Assembly: GCA_963820055.1 (NCBI GenBank)
Contig: CAWFYJ010000003.1
Span: 744,001-808,000, forward strand
Direction of reading: 5' to 3'
Source: RHKX01 sp963820055
Lineage (GTDB): Bacteria; Actinomycetota; Thermoleophilia; Solirubrobacterales; 70-9
Length of the DNA: 64,000 nt
Shown: positions 29,197 to 38,160 of the stretch, one piece after another
How the letters are laid out: each line of letters opens with the position of its first letter
Position numbering within the stretch: the stretch's first letter is position 1
The notes under the pieces: model-generated
The model's input: the letters and a program-made list of their open reading frames with translations, nothing else
Told to the model about the DNA's origin: nothing
The model's database searches: none
Translations under genes and position numbers: made by a program

Positions 29197-30573
29197 TCAT
29201 TCGCGTCGCCGGGCGGCCAGGGCGAACACGGTCAGATCGCGATCGAAGGGCGCGCCGCGCCGCGAGGGCGCGATCGTCCACGGATCGACAGGCGCCCGTC
29301 TGCGGCCCGTGCAGACGCCGATGGACCGCCATGACCCATGCCCAGGAGGCGGGATCTTGGGGATCACGGCGCCGGCCTGATTCGTGAACACGGGCTGTCC
29401 CGCCTCGATCTTGACGCCGAATCCGCCCTCGTGGACCAGCCGATGGTGAAACCGGCACAGCTGAACGAGGTTGCGAAGCGACGTCTCCCCTCCGGTCGCC
29501 CAGTGCTCGACGTGATGTGCATCGACGAACCACTTCGAACCACACCCGGGGAACACGCATCCTCGGTCCCGCGAGCGCAATGCCCGTGCGATCGACGGCG
29601 GAATCGCGCGCGTCTTGCGGCCGACCGAGACCGGCTCGCCGCCGGCTTCCACGATCGCGACGATCGACGCATCGCAGGCCAGGCGCTTGACGGTCTCCGG
29701 AGCGATCGGCGCGCGGTCGCCGACGATGCCGTTGGCGCGCGCCATCGACGGGCTCCTGAGGTCGTCGAGGTCGACGTGAACCACGACCTGGTTGCGATCG
29801 CCGCCGCTCCGCTCGCGTTGGACATCGCCTGCGAGCGACCCCTCGGCCAGGGCAACGACGGCGTCGGCTTTGCTCGGCATCGGGCACCGGCTGGTCACCG
29901 CCTTCTCCCCCTCCTCGTCGCCGGGCATCGCGTCAGCGAGCGCATCCGCGACGTTCTGCCGCCGCAGGCGCTCCTGAGCATCCTCGATCGCTCTCAGCAG
30001 CAGCGCACCTTCCTCGGCCGGCAGATTGCCGCTCAGCTGCAGGGTCCCATCGGGCTCCCAGGAAGCGCGGAAATGCCGTCGGGCGGCAGCCCGCTCGGCC
30101 TCGCCAGGGCCGATCGCCGATCGGTAGCCGACGAGGATCCGATCGAGTTGGGCAGCCGTCGCATCCTCAGCGATCATCAGGAGGTCGGCTTCGTTAGCCG
30201 GATCGGCGATCCGGGTCAGCGCCCGCACCTTCGAGTAGCTCAGCCTCCCCTCGAGAAAGGCCGCGGTGATCCCGGGCAGCCCCGCGAGCGCACGCGCCAC
30301 CCGGACGTTCTCGAAGGCGGTCCGCACCGAGAGCGAACAGCGCCAGGCCAACCACCTGGCACAACACGGAAAGCCCTGTTCGAGATAGGCCGCCCGGCGG
30401 TCGAATTCCGCGACGAGTAGTAACCAGCGGCAGCTCGCTGCGGCGATGTTGGCGGCGAGCTGACCGATCTCACGCTCGATCGAGTCAACGTCGAGCCCGC
30501 GGAGCGTCGCTGGGTCGGCTGCGGAACGCGGACCGCTCTTCGCGGGAAGCTTCGGCGGAGATTCGACGAACAT
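29197..30573 (-). CDS. DUF222 domain HNH endonuclease family protein
   Basis: The protein has 458 residues. The long N-terminal helical DUF222 region (EREIGQLAANIAAASCRWLLLVAEFDRR) is followed by an HNH nuclease module near residues 350-400 (DRGCVFPGCGSKWFVDAHHVEHWATGG, then LCRFHHRLVHEGGF). These genes, the 13E12-type family, occur in many copies in actinobacteria; the biological role is unsettled. No inverted repeats or intron features flank it. Confidence 0.9.
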   Translation of the reverse strand: MFVESPPKLPAKSGPRSAADPATLRGLDVDSIEREIGQLAANIAAASCRWLLLVAEFDRRAAYLEQGFPCCARWLAWRCSLSVRTAFENVRVARALAGLPGITAAFLEGRLSYSKVRALTRIADPANEADLLMIAEDATAAQLDRILVGYRSAIGPGEAERAAARRHFRASWEPDGTLQLSGNLPAEEGALLLRAIEDAQERLRRQNVADALADAMPGDEEGEKAVTSRCPMPSKADAVVALAEGSLAGDVQRERSGGDRNQVVVHVDLDDLRSPSMARANGIVGDRAPIAPETVKRLACDASIVAIVEAGGEPVSVGRKTRAIPPSIARALRSRDRGCVFPGCGSKWFVDAHHVEHWATGGETSLRNLVQLCRFHHRLVHEGGFGVKIEAGQPVFTNQAGAVIPKIPPPGHGSWRSIGVCTGRRRAPVDPWTIAPSRRGAPFDRDLTVFALAARRRE

Positions 30574-30709
30574 GTGTTCGATCGTAGCCTCGGGGGCGGA
30601 CCGAATTCGTCGGTTTCGCCCCGTTTCGGGGCTTGGTCACAAAATTGGCTCAGAGTCGTCACTGAACCGGCACACATCGGTGGACGATCAGAGCCCGGTC
30701 AGCCCCCGC

Positions 30710-30733
30710 GGGAGTGTTCCGCGGAACACTCCC
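30710..30733. terminator. Perfect 24-bp palindrome downstream of recR (terminator or operator)
   Basis: GGGAGTGTTCCG is followed at once by its exact reverse complement. As RNA it forms a 10-base-pair stem with a CGCG loop. It lies 13 bases after the recR stop and 137 bases before the DUF222 gene start on the same strand. There is no T-run. Termination is the plainest reading; a dimeric repressor site for the DUF222 gene is also possible. The rest of the 172-base gap shows nothing else I can name. Confidence 0.5.
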
Positions 30734-30745
30734 CCGGGTCGCTCG

Positions 30746-31336
30746 TCAGACCGTGCGTCGACCGGTGAGGGCGCGGCCGAGCGTGACCTCGTCGGCGTGC
30801 TCGAGGTCGGCGCCGACGGGCAGGCCGCTGGCGAGGCGGGTCAGCGTGACGCGACCGCGCAGGCGCTCGCCGATGTGGTGGGCGGTCGCTTCGCCGGTGG
30901 TCGTCGGGTTGGTGGCGATGACGATCTCCTCGATGCCGCCGTCGTCGACCCGGGCGACGAGCTCGTCGATCTTCAGGTCGGAGGGATCGATGCCGTCGAT
31001 CGGCGAGAGAGCGCCGCCGAGCACGTGGTAGAGGCCGCGGTACTCGCCGGTGCGCTCGATCGGGATCACGTCCTGAGGCTCCTCGACGACGCAGATCAGC
31101 TCGCGGCTGCGGCGGGGGTCGGAGCAGATCTCGCAGACCGGACCCTCAGCGAGGTTGAAGCAGGTCTCGCAGAGGCCGATCTGCTCCTTGACCTCGCGGA
31201 TCGCGGCGGCGAGCGCAAAGGCGTCGTCGTCGCTCGAGCGCAGGATATGGAAGGCCAGCCGCTGCGCGGTCCGGCGGCCGATGCCCGGCAGCTTGCCGAG
31301 CTCGGCGATCAGTCGATCGACCGGGGCGGGGTGCAA
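30746..31336 (-). CDS. recR: Recombination mediator RecR
   Basis: This 196-residue protein of the RecFOR pathway loads RecA on gapped DNA. It has the helix-hairpin-helix LGKLPGIGRRTAQRLAFHIL, a four-Cys zinc finger (CETCFNLAEGPVCEIC), and a Toprim domain starting ICVVEEPQDV. The start is a TTG immediately after the ebfC stop codon, so translation is probably coupled. It is the last gene of a dnaX-ebfC-recR operon, an order shared by many bacteria. Confidence 0.97.
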   Translation of the reverse strand: MHPAPVDRLIAELGKLPGIGRRTAQRLAFHILRSSDDDAFALAAAIREVKEQIGLCETCFNLAEGPVCEICSDPRRSRELICVVEEPQDVIPIERTGEYRGLYHVLGGALSPIDGIDPSDLKIDELVARVDDGGIEEIVIATNPTTTGEATAHHIGERLRGRVTLTRLASGLPVGADLEHADEVTLGRALTGRRTV

Positions 31337-31678
31337 CTACATCCCGGGGAGGCCGAGGCCGCCGGTGATGCCGCCCATCTTCGACTCGGCCCGCTCCTGC
31401 GCGGCGCGAATCCCCTCGTTGACCGCCGCCAGGACCATGTCCTGGAGCATCTCGACGTCCTCGGGGTCGACCGCGTCGGGATCGATGACGATCTCCTGAA
31501 CGCTGAGGTCGCCGGTGACCTTGACCTTGACCATGCCGCCGCCGGCGCTCGCGTCGACGACCTCGTCCTTGAGCTCCTCTTGGGCCTTGGCCATGTCGGC
31601 CTGCATCTGCTGGGCCTGCTTCATCAGCGCGCCCATGTCCATGCCGCCGGGGCCTCCGGGCATCCGTCCTCTCGCCAT
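31337..31678 (-). CDS. YbaB/EbfC family nucleoid-associated protein
   Basis: This small 113-residue protein has the YbaB core: MGALMKQAQQMQADMAKAQEELKDEVVDAS, then VKVTGDLSVQEIVIDPDAV and LVLAAVNEGIRAAQE-like helices. It forms a DNA-binding dimer. The start overlaps the dnaX stop (ATGA) and the stop touches the recR start, giving a fully coupled three-gene unit. The Gly/Met-rich N-terminus and a Gly-rich C-terminus are typical for actinobacteria. Confidence 0.95.
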   Translation of the reverse strand: MARGRMPGGPGGMDMGALMKQAQQMQADMAKAQEELKDEVVDASAGGGMVKVKVTGDLSVQEIVIDPDAVDPEDVEMLQDMVLAAVNEGIRAAQERAESKMGGITGGLGLPGM

Positions 31679-33513
31679 CAGCTGGTCTCCTCCATCGGTG
31701 TGTCAGGTTCGTCGTCGATCACGACCTCGGCATCGAACTCGGCGATGAAGCGCTCGACGAGGTCATTCTCGCCGGTCGCGGCGACGGCATCGCCGCTCGG
31801 CCCCTGTGGGGCGGCCTCGGGCTCGGCGTCGAGCATCGTGTAGACGGGTCGGAGCGGAGTGCCGAGTACCGCGAGGATCGAGCCGGCGACGAGCTCGCGG
31901 TTGTCCTTGTCGTCTGCCTTGCGGAGGTTGAACGCAGAGCCGGGCGGGAAGGCGATCGTCAACGTGCCGGCGTCGGTGTCGACGGCGGTCGGCCTGGCGA
32001 TGCCGACCACCGCCGAGAGCATCCCGGCGCCGTCCTGGCGCATCTGCTCGAGGACGCCGGGCCAGAGTTCGACCACGCGCTCGAGGTCGGAGGCGGTGGG
32101 GTCGTCGGGGCCGGCGACGGCGACGGGGCCGGTCGGCTCGGGGGCCGGGGGAGGCGTCGTGGCCTGCGGGGCCGGGTCCGGTGCGGCGGTCGGCGCGACC
32201 GGCTCGGGGTCGGGTTCTTGAACCGGGGCAGCAGGGGCCGCTGCGACCGGCGGGTCGGTCGCTGCGGCGGGCGGCGCAGGCGTCTCTGTGGCGGGCTCCG
32301 GCGCCGCGGCGGGAGCGGCCGGCTGAGGCGCAGGGGCCGGCGCGGCAACGGGCGCGGGGCCGGTGCCGGCGACGGCGCGCTCGAGCCGCTCGATGCGCTG
32401 GTTGAGCGCCGCGCGGGAGGGGTCGATCTCGGGACGGGCGGAGCGGAGCAGGGCGAGCTCGACGGTCATCCGGGCCTCGTCGCCCTCGCGGATCGCGGTC
32501 AGGGCCGCCGAGAGCTCGTCGATCGCCCGCAGCAGGGCGAGCTCGCCGAGCCGGTTGGCCTGCTCGGAGATCTGCGCCTCGTGCTCGGCGACGACGAGGA
32601 AGTGATCGGGGATCTCGCCGAGGGTCGCGACGACAAGGAGCTGGCGGAGGTGGCCGACGAGGTCGGCGGCGAAGCGGGCGGGATCGTGGCCGGAGCTGGA
32701 GATGACGGCGCTGACCCGGAGGGCCTCGGCTCCGTCGCCGGCGGCAATCGCCTCGGTGGCGCGGAAGAGCAGCTCGGCGTCGGCGACGCCGAGGACCGCC
32801 AGCACGTCGGCGGTCGCGATCTCGTTGCCGCTGTAGGCGACGAGCTGGTCGAGCGTCCCGAGCGCGTCGCGGAAGCTGCCGTTCGCGGCGCGAGCAATCG
32901 CGCCGACGGCCCCGTCGTCGAGAACGAACCCCTCGGCCTCGGCGGCGCGGCGGATGACGATCGCGATCTCGTCCGGCGACGGCCGGCCGAAGTCGAAGCG
33001 CTGGCAGCGGTCGACGATCGTCGGCATGACCTTGTGCGCCTCGGTGGTCGCGAGCACGAAGACGGTGTTGGGCGGCGGCTCCTCGAGCGTCTTCAGGAAC
33101 GCGTTCCACGCCTCCCGGGTCAGCATGTGGGCCTCGTCGAGGATGTAGACCTTCCACGTCCCCTCGGGCGGCGCATAACTGACCCGCTCGCGAAGGTCGC
33201 GGATGTCGTCGACCGACCGGTTCGAGGCGGCGTCCATCTCGATCACGTCCATCGAGTTCCCGGCGGCGATCGACACGCACGAGTCGCAGACCCCGCAGGG
33301 CTCGAGCGTCGGTCCGTTCACGCAGTTGAGCGAGCGGGCGAGGATCTTCGCCATCGACGTCTTGCCGGTTCCGCGCGATCCGACGAACAGATAGGCGTGG
33401 TGGACGCGATCGCGCTCGATCGCGTTGCTGAGGGTCCGCACCACGTGTTCCTGGCCGACGACGTCGGCGAACGACTGCGGGCGGTGGCGGCGATAGAGGG
33501 ACTGCTCGGACAC
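31678..33513 (-). CDS. dnaX: DNA polymerase III subunits gamma/tau
   Basis: The 611-residue clamp-loader ATPase has Walker A VGSRGTGKTSMAKILARSL near residue 45, a zinc module (CGVCDSCVSIAAG), Walker B VYILDEAHML and sensor motifs. A Pro/Ala-rich linker of about 80 residues (roughly 390-470) leads to the tau-specific C-terminal part. I see no slippery heptamer that would make a short gamma form. It heads the dnaX-ebfC-recR operon. Confidence 0.96.
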   Translation of the reverse strand: MSEQSLYRRHRPQSFADVVGQEHVVRTLSNAIERDRVHHAYLFVGSRGTGKTSMAKILARSLNCVNGPTLEPCGVCDSCVSIAAGNSMDVIEMDAASNRSVDDIRDLRERVSYAPPEGTWKVYILDEAHMLTREAWNAFLKTLEEPPPNTVFVLATTEAHKVMPTIVDRCQRFDFGRPSPDEIAIVIRRAAEAEGFVLDDGAVGAIARAANGSFRDALGTLDQLVAYSGNEIATADVLAVLGVADAELLFRATEAIAAGDGAEALRVSAVISSSGHDPARFAADLVGHLRQLLVVATLGEIPDHFLVVAEHEAQISEQANRLGELALLRAIDELSAALTAIREGDEARMTVELALLRSARPEIDPSRAALNQRIERLERAVAGTGPAPVAAPAPAPQPAAPAAAPEPATETPAPPAAATDPPVAAAPAAPVQEPDPEPVAPTAAPDPAPQATTPPPAPEPTGPVAVAGPDDPTASDLERVVELWPGVLEQMRQDGAGMLSAVVGIARPTAVDTDAGTLTIAFPPGSAFNLRKADDKDNRELVAGSILAVLGTPLRPVYTMLDAEPEAAPQGPSGDAVAATGENDLVERFIAEFDAEVVIDDEPDTPMEETS

Positions 33514-33560
33514 GAAGCGTCAGTCTAGAGGCGAGCCATCCGTAGACTCCCGCGCCACCG

Positions 33561-34721
33561 ATGGCGCCCGCTTTCCCGATTCGCACGATGCTCTGGAGCG
33601 CCCTCGCACTCCTCGCAACCCTGCTGCTGCTCGGCCTCGCCGCGGCCCCCGGGGCACGCGCTGCGGGCGGCAAGCTCGACGCCGCCCTGGACAAGATCAT
33701 CGACGACCCGCAGGGACCTCCCGGCCTCTCGGTGATCGTCCAGCGCCGCAACCACATCGAGTTCCGGCGCCGCGGCGTCGCCGATCGCAAGACCGGCGCG
33801 AAGCCGAAGATCGACTCGCCGATGCGGATCGCCAGCATGGCGAAGGCCTTCAACGGCGCCGTCACCCTCTCGCTCGCCTCGAAGGGAACGCTCGGGCTCG
33901 ACGACACCGTCGGCCAGTGGCTCCCGGGGGTCTGGCCCAAGGCGGACGCCATCACCGTCCGCGAGATGCTCGGCCACACCGCCGGCCTCCCCGACTACAT
34001 CCGCCAGCAGGCGTTCATCGACGTCCTCATCGCCGACCCAGGCCAGTACCTGCCGCCGCTCGACCTCATCGACTTCGTCAACGACCTCGACGTCGGCCTG
34101 CCGCCCGGCGCCGGCTACGAGTACTCAGACAGCGACAACATCATGGTCGGCCTGATCGACGAGGCCGCCACGGACCGCAGCTACGACCAGCTGCTGCGGA
34201 GTGAGATCTTCCGCCCCGTCGGGATCGGCGACACGAGCCTGCCCGACACCCTCGCGATGCCGAAGGGGTACATGCACGGCTACGACCGCAACGACGACGG
34301 CCGTTTCGAGGACGTCAGCAAGTTCATCAACCCGGCCCTCGCCTGGGCCTCCGGCGGGATCGTCTCGACACCCGCCGACGTCAACGACTTCTTCCGCGCC
34401 TACGTCGGCGGCGACCTCTTCAGCGCCAAGGTCGCGAAGAGCCAGAACCGCTTCGTCCACGGCCGGTCCTCCCCTCCCGGACCCGGTCGCAACGACGCGA
34501 CGCTCGGGCTGTTCCGCTACCGGACCCGGTGCGGCACCGTCTACGGCCACACGGGCTCCTATCCCGGCTACCGCCTCTTCGCGGCCTCGAGCGCCAACGG
34601 CAAGCGCTCGGTCGTCTTCTCGGTCAACTCGCAGATCGTCCCCGGGCAGGGGTCGCCGCGGGTCTCCGGGCTGATCCGCAAGGCGCAGGCCGACGCGGTC
34701 TGCCTCGCGCTCCGGCGCTGA
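33561..34721 (+). CDS. Secreted serine hydrolase, class C beta-lactamase / DD-peptidase fold
   Basis: This is a 386-residue protein with a signal peptide (MLWSALALLATLLLLGLAAAPGARA). It has the penicillin-binding catalytic set: SMAK (SxxK) in RIASMAKAFNG, the Tyr motif YSDSDN, and HTGSYPGY at the KTG-like position. It is probably a peptidase or esterase acting on the cell wall or an amide substrate. It is divergent from dnaX, with only about 47 bases between. Confidence 0.9.
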   Translation: MAPAFPIRTMLWSALALLATLLLLGLAAAPGARAAGGKLDAALDKIIDDPQGPPGLSVIVQRRNHIEFRRRGVADRKTGAKPKIDSPMRIASMAKAFNGAVTLSLASKGTLGLDDTVGQWLPGVWPKADAITVREMLGHTAGLPDYIRQQAFIDVLIADPGQYLPPLDLIDFVNDLDVGLPPGAGYEYSDSDNIMVGLIDEAATDRSYDQLLRSEIFRPVGIGDTSLPDTLAMPKGYMHGYDRNDDGRFEDVSKFINPALAWASGGIVSTPADVNDFFRAYVGGDLFSAKVAKSQNRFVHGRSSPPGPGRNDATLGLFRYRTRCGTVYGHTGSYPGYRLFAASSANGKRSVVFSVNSQIVPGQGSPRVSGLIRKAQADAVCLALRR

Positions 34722-34770
34722 GTCCTGAAAGGCCGTTCATCAGCGGCCGATTTCTCTAGCCTCAGGGGCC

Positions 34771-36195
34771 GTGGAACGGAGGATCTTCAATAGGGGATCC
34801 GAGCTGGCAGGCGGTCGCTACGTGCTCGAGCGGAAGCTCGGTCGCGGCGGCATGGCCACGGTCTGGCTCGGGCGCGACGAGCGGCTGGCGCGCCGCGTCG
34901 CGATCAAGATCCCGTCCGAGGGGATCCTCGCCGAGGAGACGTTCTCGATTCGCTTCGAACGCGAGGCGCAGACGGCGGCGGCCCTCTCCCACCCCCATCT
35001 CGTCTCGGTCTACGACTACGGCTACGAGGGTGAGCGGCCGTATCTGGTCAGTGAGTTCATCGACGGCCGCAACCTCGCCGAGTTGCGCGACGAGGGGCGA
35101 GCGCCGGACACCGCGACCCTCGCCGAGACGCTGCTCGAAGCTCTCGCCCACATCCACGCGGCCGGGATCATCCACCGCGACGTAAAGCCCGGCAACGTCC
35201 TCGTCGACCGGGCCGGCCGGATCCTGCTCACCGACTTCGGCATCGCCCAGTCCGGAGAGGCGACCGGCCTCACGAACGAGGGCCACGTCGTGGGGACCCC
35301 CTCCTACCTCGCGCCGGAGGTCGAGCGCGGCGACCGGGCGACGCCCGCCTCCGACCTCTTCTCGCTCGGCGTGGTGCTCTCCCAGCAGTACTCGGAGCGG
35401 GATCCCGACCGCGTCGGGCGGCTGATCGACGCCCTCACCGAGCTGAAGCCGGCCGACCGTCCGGCGACCGCGGAGGAGGCGCTCGAACTCGTCACGCGGC
35501 AGAGCGTCCACGTGACCGCCGTCAACCCGGTGGCGACGCCCGAACCCACCGCCACCCGCCCCGCCGCTGCGGTCCTGCCGCCGGCACCGCGGCGGCCGGC
35601 CACGGAGACGGCCTCCGGCGACGGCGACGGTGGGCCGAACGACGGAAGCAACCGCGGCCGGCTGATCGTCGGCGGCCTCGTCGCGCTCGTACTCGGCGCT
35701 GTGGCGGCGATCGCCATCGCATCAGGGGGTGCCGACGAGGGCGGGGGCGGTTCGAAGCAGGCGGATCGCAAGCCGGCAGCCAAGACGACGACCACGGAGG
35801 CGCCGGCGTCGACCACGACGGCGACCACGACCGCCACGACCACCACGACCACCGCGGCCGCGGAGCCGCCAACGGACGCGGGAGCGGTGCCGGCGGGCGG
35901 CGACGACCCGGCCCGCGGGATCGAGCTCAACAACGAGGGCTACGCGCTGCTTCAGCAGGGCGACGTCGCCGGGGCGCTGCCGAAGCTGCGCGAGGCGGTC
36001 GCCTCCTTTCCGGAGGACGACACCGAGATCGACTACGCCTACGCACTCTTCAACTACGCCCAGGCGCTGCGGCTCTCCGGCGACCCTGCGGCGGCGATCC
36101 CCCTGCTCCGCAAGCGGCTCAGCTTCTCCGACTTCAAGATCGACGAGGTCAGGGCCGAGCTGGCAACGGCCAAGCAGGCCGCGGGCAAGGGCTGA
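34771..36195 (+). CDS. Membrane Ser/Thr protein kinase with TPR-like extracytoplasmic domain
   Basis: The start is a GTG at 34771, with AGGGG close upstream. The 474-residue protein has a Hanks-type kinase domain: Gly loop LGRGGMATVWLGRD near residue 20, VAIKI with the Lys, the catalytic loop HRDVKPGNVLV and DFGIAQ. Loop and linker lead to one membrane segment (LIVGGLVALVLGAVAAIAIA), a Thr-rich stretch and a TPR-like C-terminus (NNEGYALLQQGDVAGALPKLREAV). It likely senses an envelope signal. A helix after DFG is shortened compared with many family members. Confidence 0.9.
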   Translation: MERRIFNRGSELAGGRYVLERKLGRGGMATVWLGRDERLARRVAIKIPSEGILAEETFSIRFEREAQTAAALSHPHLVSVYDYGYEGERPYLVSEFIDGRNLAELRDEGRAPDTATLAETLLEALAHIHAAGIIHRDVKPGNVLVDRAGRILLTDFGIAQSGEATGLTNEGHVVGTPSYLAPEVERGDRATPASDLFSLGVVLSQQYSERDPDRVGRLIDALTELKPADRPATAEEALELVTRQSVHVTAVNPVATPEPTATRPAAAVLPPAPRRPATETASGDGDGGPNDGSNRGRLIVGGLVALVLGAVAAIAIASGGADEGGGGSKQADRKPAAKTTTTEAPASTTTATTTATTTTTTAAAEPPTDAGAVPAGGDDPARGIELNNEGYALLQQGDVAGALPKLREAVASFPEDDTEIDYAYALFNYAQALRLSGDPAAAIPLLRKRLSFSDFKIDEVRAELATAKQAAGKG

Positions 36196-36216
36196 CGGCG
36201 GGTTAGGATCGCGCCG

Positions 36217-37779
36217 ATGCTCGTCAACGGAACCGAACTGGAACAGCCCGCGCCCCCGCTCGACGACCTGCTCGCAACGGGGCTCGCGGCCGAGCCCGAC
36301 GCGCTCGCCGTCGTCTCGGCCGAGAACCGGATCAGCTGGCGCGAGCTCGAGGATCGATCGACGGCGCTCGCCGCCGCCTACCTCGAGCTCGGCCTCGAGC
36401 CCGGCGACCGGATCGCCTCGCTGATGCCGAACCGGATCGCCCTGCTGACCCACTACCTGGCCTGCTTCAAGGCGCGCCTCGTCGCGACGCCGCTCAACTA
36501 CCGCTACACGCACCGGGAGATCGACCACGCCCTCGAGGTCAGCGACGCCGCGGCGATCCTCGCCCACGTCGAGCGCACCGAGGACCTGGACGCGAGCGAT
36601 CGCGCCGGCGATCTTCCCCGGGGCGCGATCTGGTTCGGAGCCGACGAGGGCGACGGGCGGACGCGGATCGAGGACCTGCTGACGGGACCGGCGAGTCACG
36701 ATGCGCTTCCCGCCTACGAGCCCTCCGCCCCGGCGGCGATCTTCTTCACGTCGGGGAGCACCGGCCCGGCGAAGGGCGTGACCCACACCCACGAGACGCT
36801 GCGCTGGATGATTGCCAGCGCCGCCGCTGCCTTCGACCTGACCGCCGACGATGTCTTCCTGCCGGGCTCGTCGATGTCGCACATCGGCTCGTTCCTCTGG
36901 GCGCTGACGACGCTCGGCGTCGGCGGTCACGTCGTCGTCGCGCGCACCTACGACAGCCACGAGATCCTGCCGCTGCTCCGCGAGCATCAGCCGACTGTCC
37001 TGGCGATGATCCCTGCCGCCCTCGCCGCGCTGATCCGCGACCACGACCTCGACCCCTCCGACTTCCAGTGCCTGCGGATCTGCCGCGCCGGGTCCGACAA
37101 GGTGTCGACCGAGCTGCTCCGCGAGTTCGCCGACGCCGCGGGCTTCCCGATCGACGAGGGGTACGGGATGACCGAGGTCGGCCTCGCCACCCTCAATCCG
37201 CCCTCCGGCGTCATCAAGCAGGGCAGCATCGGGCCGCCGATCGCCGGCTTCAGCGTCGAGATCCGCGACGAGGAGGGGAACGGCTGCGGGCCCGAGACCG
37301 TCGGCCGCGTCTGGATCCGGTCGCGGAGCCGGATGGCCGGCTACTGGCAGGCGCCCGACGCCACCGAGGAGGTCGTCCGCGACGACTGGCTCGACTCCGG
37401 CGACCTCGCCCGCAGCGACGAGGACGGCTACCTCTGGTTCTTCGGGCGCAAGAAGCAGGTGATCGTCCACGACGGGTCCAACATCAGCCCGCTCGAGGTC
37501 GAGGCGGCGCTCATGGAGCATCCCGCCGTCGACCTCGCCGGCGTGATCGGCATCCACGACACCGTCCACGGCGAGAACGTGCGCGCCTACGTGACGCTGC
37601 GCGAAGGCGCCGAGCAGCCATCGAGCGCCGAGCTGATCGTCCACTGCCGGGACCGCATCGGATACAAGGCGCCGGAGGAGGTCGTCTTCATCGACGAGAT
37701 GCCGCTCAACCCGACCGGCAAGATCGACCGGCCCGGCCTGAAGCGGATGGCCGAGGACCACCTCCACCCCCACGAGTAG
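36217..37779 (+). CDS. AMP-forming acyl-CoA synthetase / ligase
   Basis: This 520-residue ANL-superfamily enzyme activates a carboxylate as an acyl-adenylate and then a CoA thioester. The P-loop motif FFTSGSTGPAKGVTHTH is present, then GYGMTEVG and the hinge/catalytic LDSGDLARSDEDGYLWFFGRKKQVI with the C-terminal Lys in NPTGKIDRPGLK. It starts 21 bases after the kinase gene. The substrate is not evident; the closest style is medium or long-chain acyl-CoA ligase. Confidence 0.93.
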   Translation: MLVNGTELEQPAPPLDDLLATGLAAEPDALAVVSAENRISWRELEDRSTALAAAYLELGLEPGDRIASLMPNRIALLTHYLACFKARLVATPLNYRYTHREIDHALEVSDAAAILAHVERTEDLDASDRAGDLPRGAIWFGADEGDGRTRIEDLLTGPASHDALPAYEPSAPAAIFFTSGSTGPAKGVTHTHETLRWMIASAAAAFDLTADDVFLPGSSMSHIGSFLWALTTLGVGGHVVVARTYDSHEILPLLREHQPTVLAMIPAALAALIRDHDLDPSDFQCLRICRAGSDKVSTELLREFADAAGFPIDEGYGMTEVGLATLNPPSGVIKQGSIGPPIAGFSVEIRDEEGNGCGPETVGRVWIRSRSRMAGYWQAPDATEEVVRDDWLDSGDLARSDEDGYLWFFGRKKQVIVHDGSNISPLEVEAALMEHPAVDLAGVIGIHDTVHGENVRAYVTLREGAEQPSSAELIVHCRDRIGYKAPEEVVFIDEMPLNPTGKIDRPGLKRMAEDHLHPHE

Positions 37780-37804
37780 CGGGTCCCGCGCTAGGATTCC
37801 CCGC

Positions 37805-38077
37805 GGACCGTGCTGAGCGGGGACGTAGCGGAGCCCTATACCCGCAATCCGCTCTAGCGGGGCTGAACGCCCGCCCGAGGATCCGGCCTTCGGGGCCAGT
37901 ACGTCGCGGGCAGCGTTGAAGGTCAGGTCCCGCGCGATGTGAGCCCGCGAACCAGGTCAGGTCCGGAAGGAAGCAGCCTTAAGCGTCAGCCCGCAAGCGC
38001 CGCGGAACAGCCTGACCCGAGCCAGCCACGGCGGGAACGCCCGGAGGTTCGTCTTTCAGAGGCGGGCCGCACGGTCC
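37805..38077 (+). ncRNA. ffs: Bacterial large signal recognition particle RNA (with Alu domain)
   Basis: The S-domain apical loop GGTCCGGAAGGAAGCAGCC is at 37960-37978. The 5' Alu part has the characteristic CCCTATACCCGCAATCCGC (37833-37851). The ends pair perfectly: GGACCGTGC (37805-37813) with GCACGGTCC (38069-38077), which sets the limits at about 273 nt. With Ffh it targets nascent membrane and secreted proteins. It is the long form, known from Bacillus and Thermotoga-like bacteria, not the short 4.5S type. A terminator follows directly. Confidence 0.95.
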
Positions 38078-38106
38078 TGCGCCGATACGCAGGGCGTCTT
38101 TCATTT
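38076..38106 (+). terminator. Intrinsic terminator of the SRP RNA gene
   Basis: A six-base-pair stem (CCTGCG / CGCAGG) with a CCGATA loop is followed by GCGTCTTTCATTT, a T-rich tail. It begins on the last base of the closing helix of the SRP RNA, as expected for a small-RNA terminator. Confidence 0.65.
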
Positions 38107-38160
38107 GGTTAGCTGTTGCTCAAGGTTCTCGGGGACGAGGCCGAAGCTAGTAGCAGCGGG

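Noticed and set aside
29197..30573. DUF222-HNH gene as part of a mobile element
   Set aside because: There are no terminal repeats, target duplications or intron features around it; these genes are ordinary chromosomal repeats.
30714..30729. Resemblance of the palindrome core to a parS site
   Set aside because: Two central bases are missing compared with the 16-base consensus, and no parA/parB gene is near.
31678..33513. Programmed frameshift for a short DnaX gamma form
   Set aside because: No A-rich slippery heptamer was found in the expected region.
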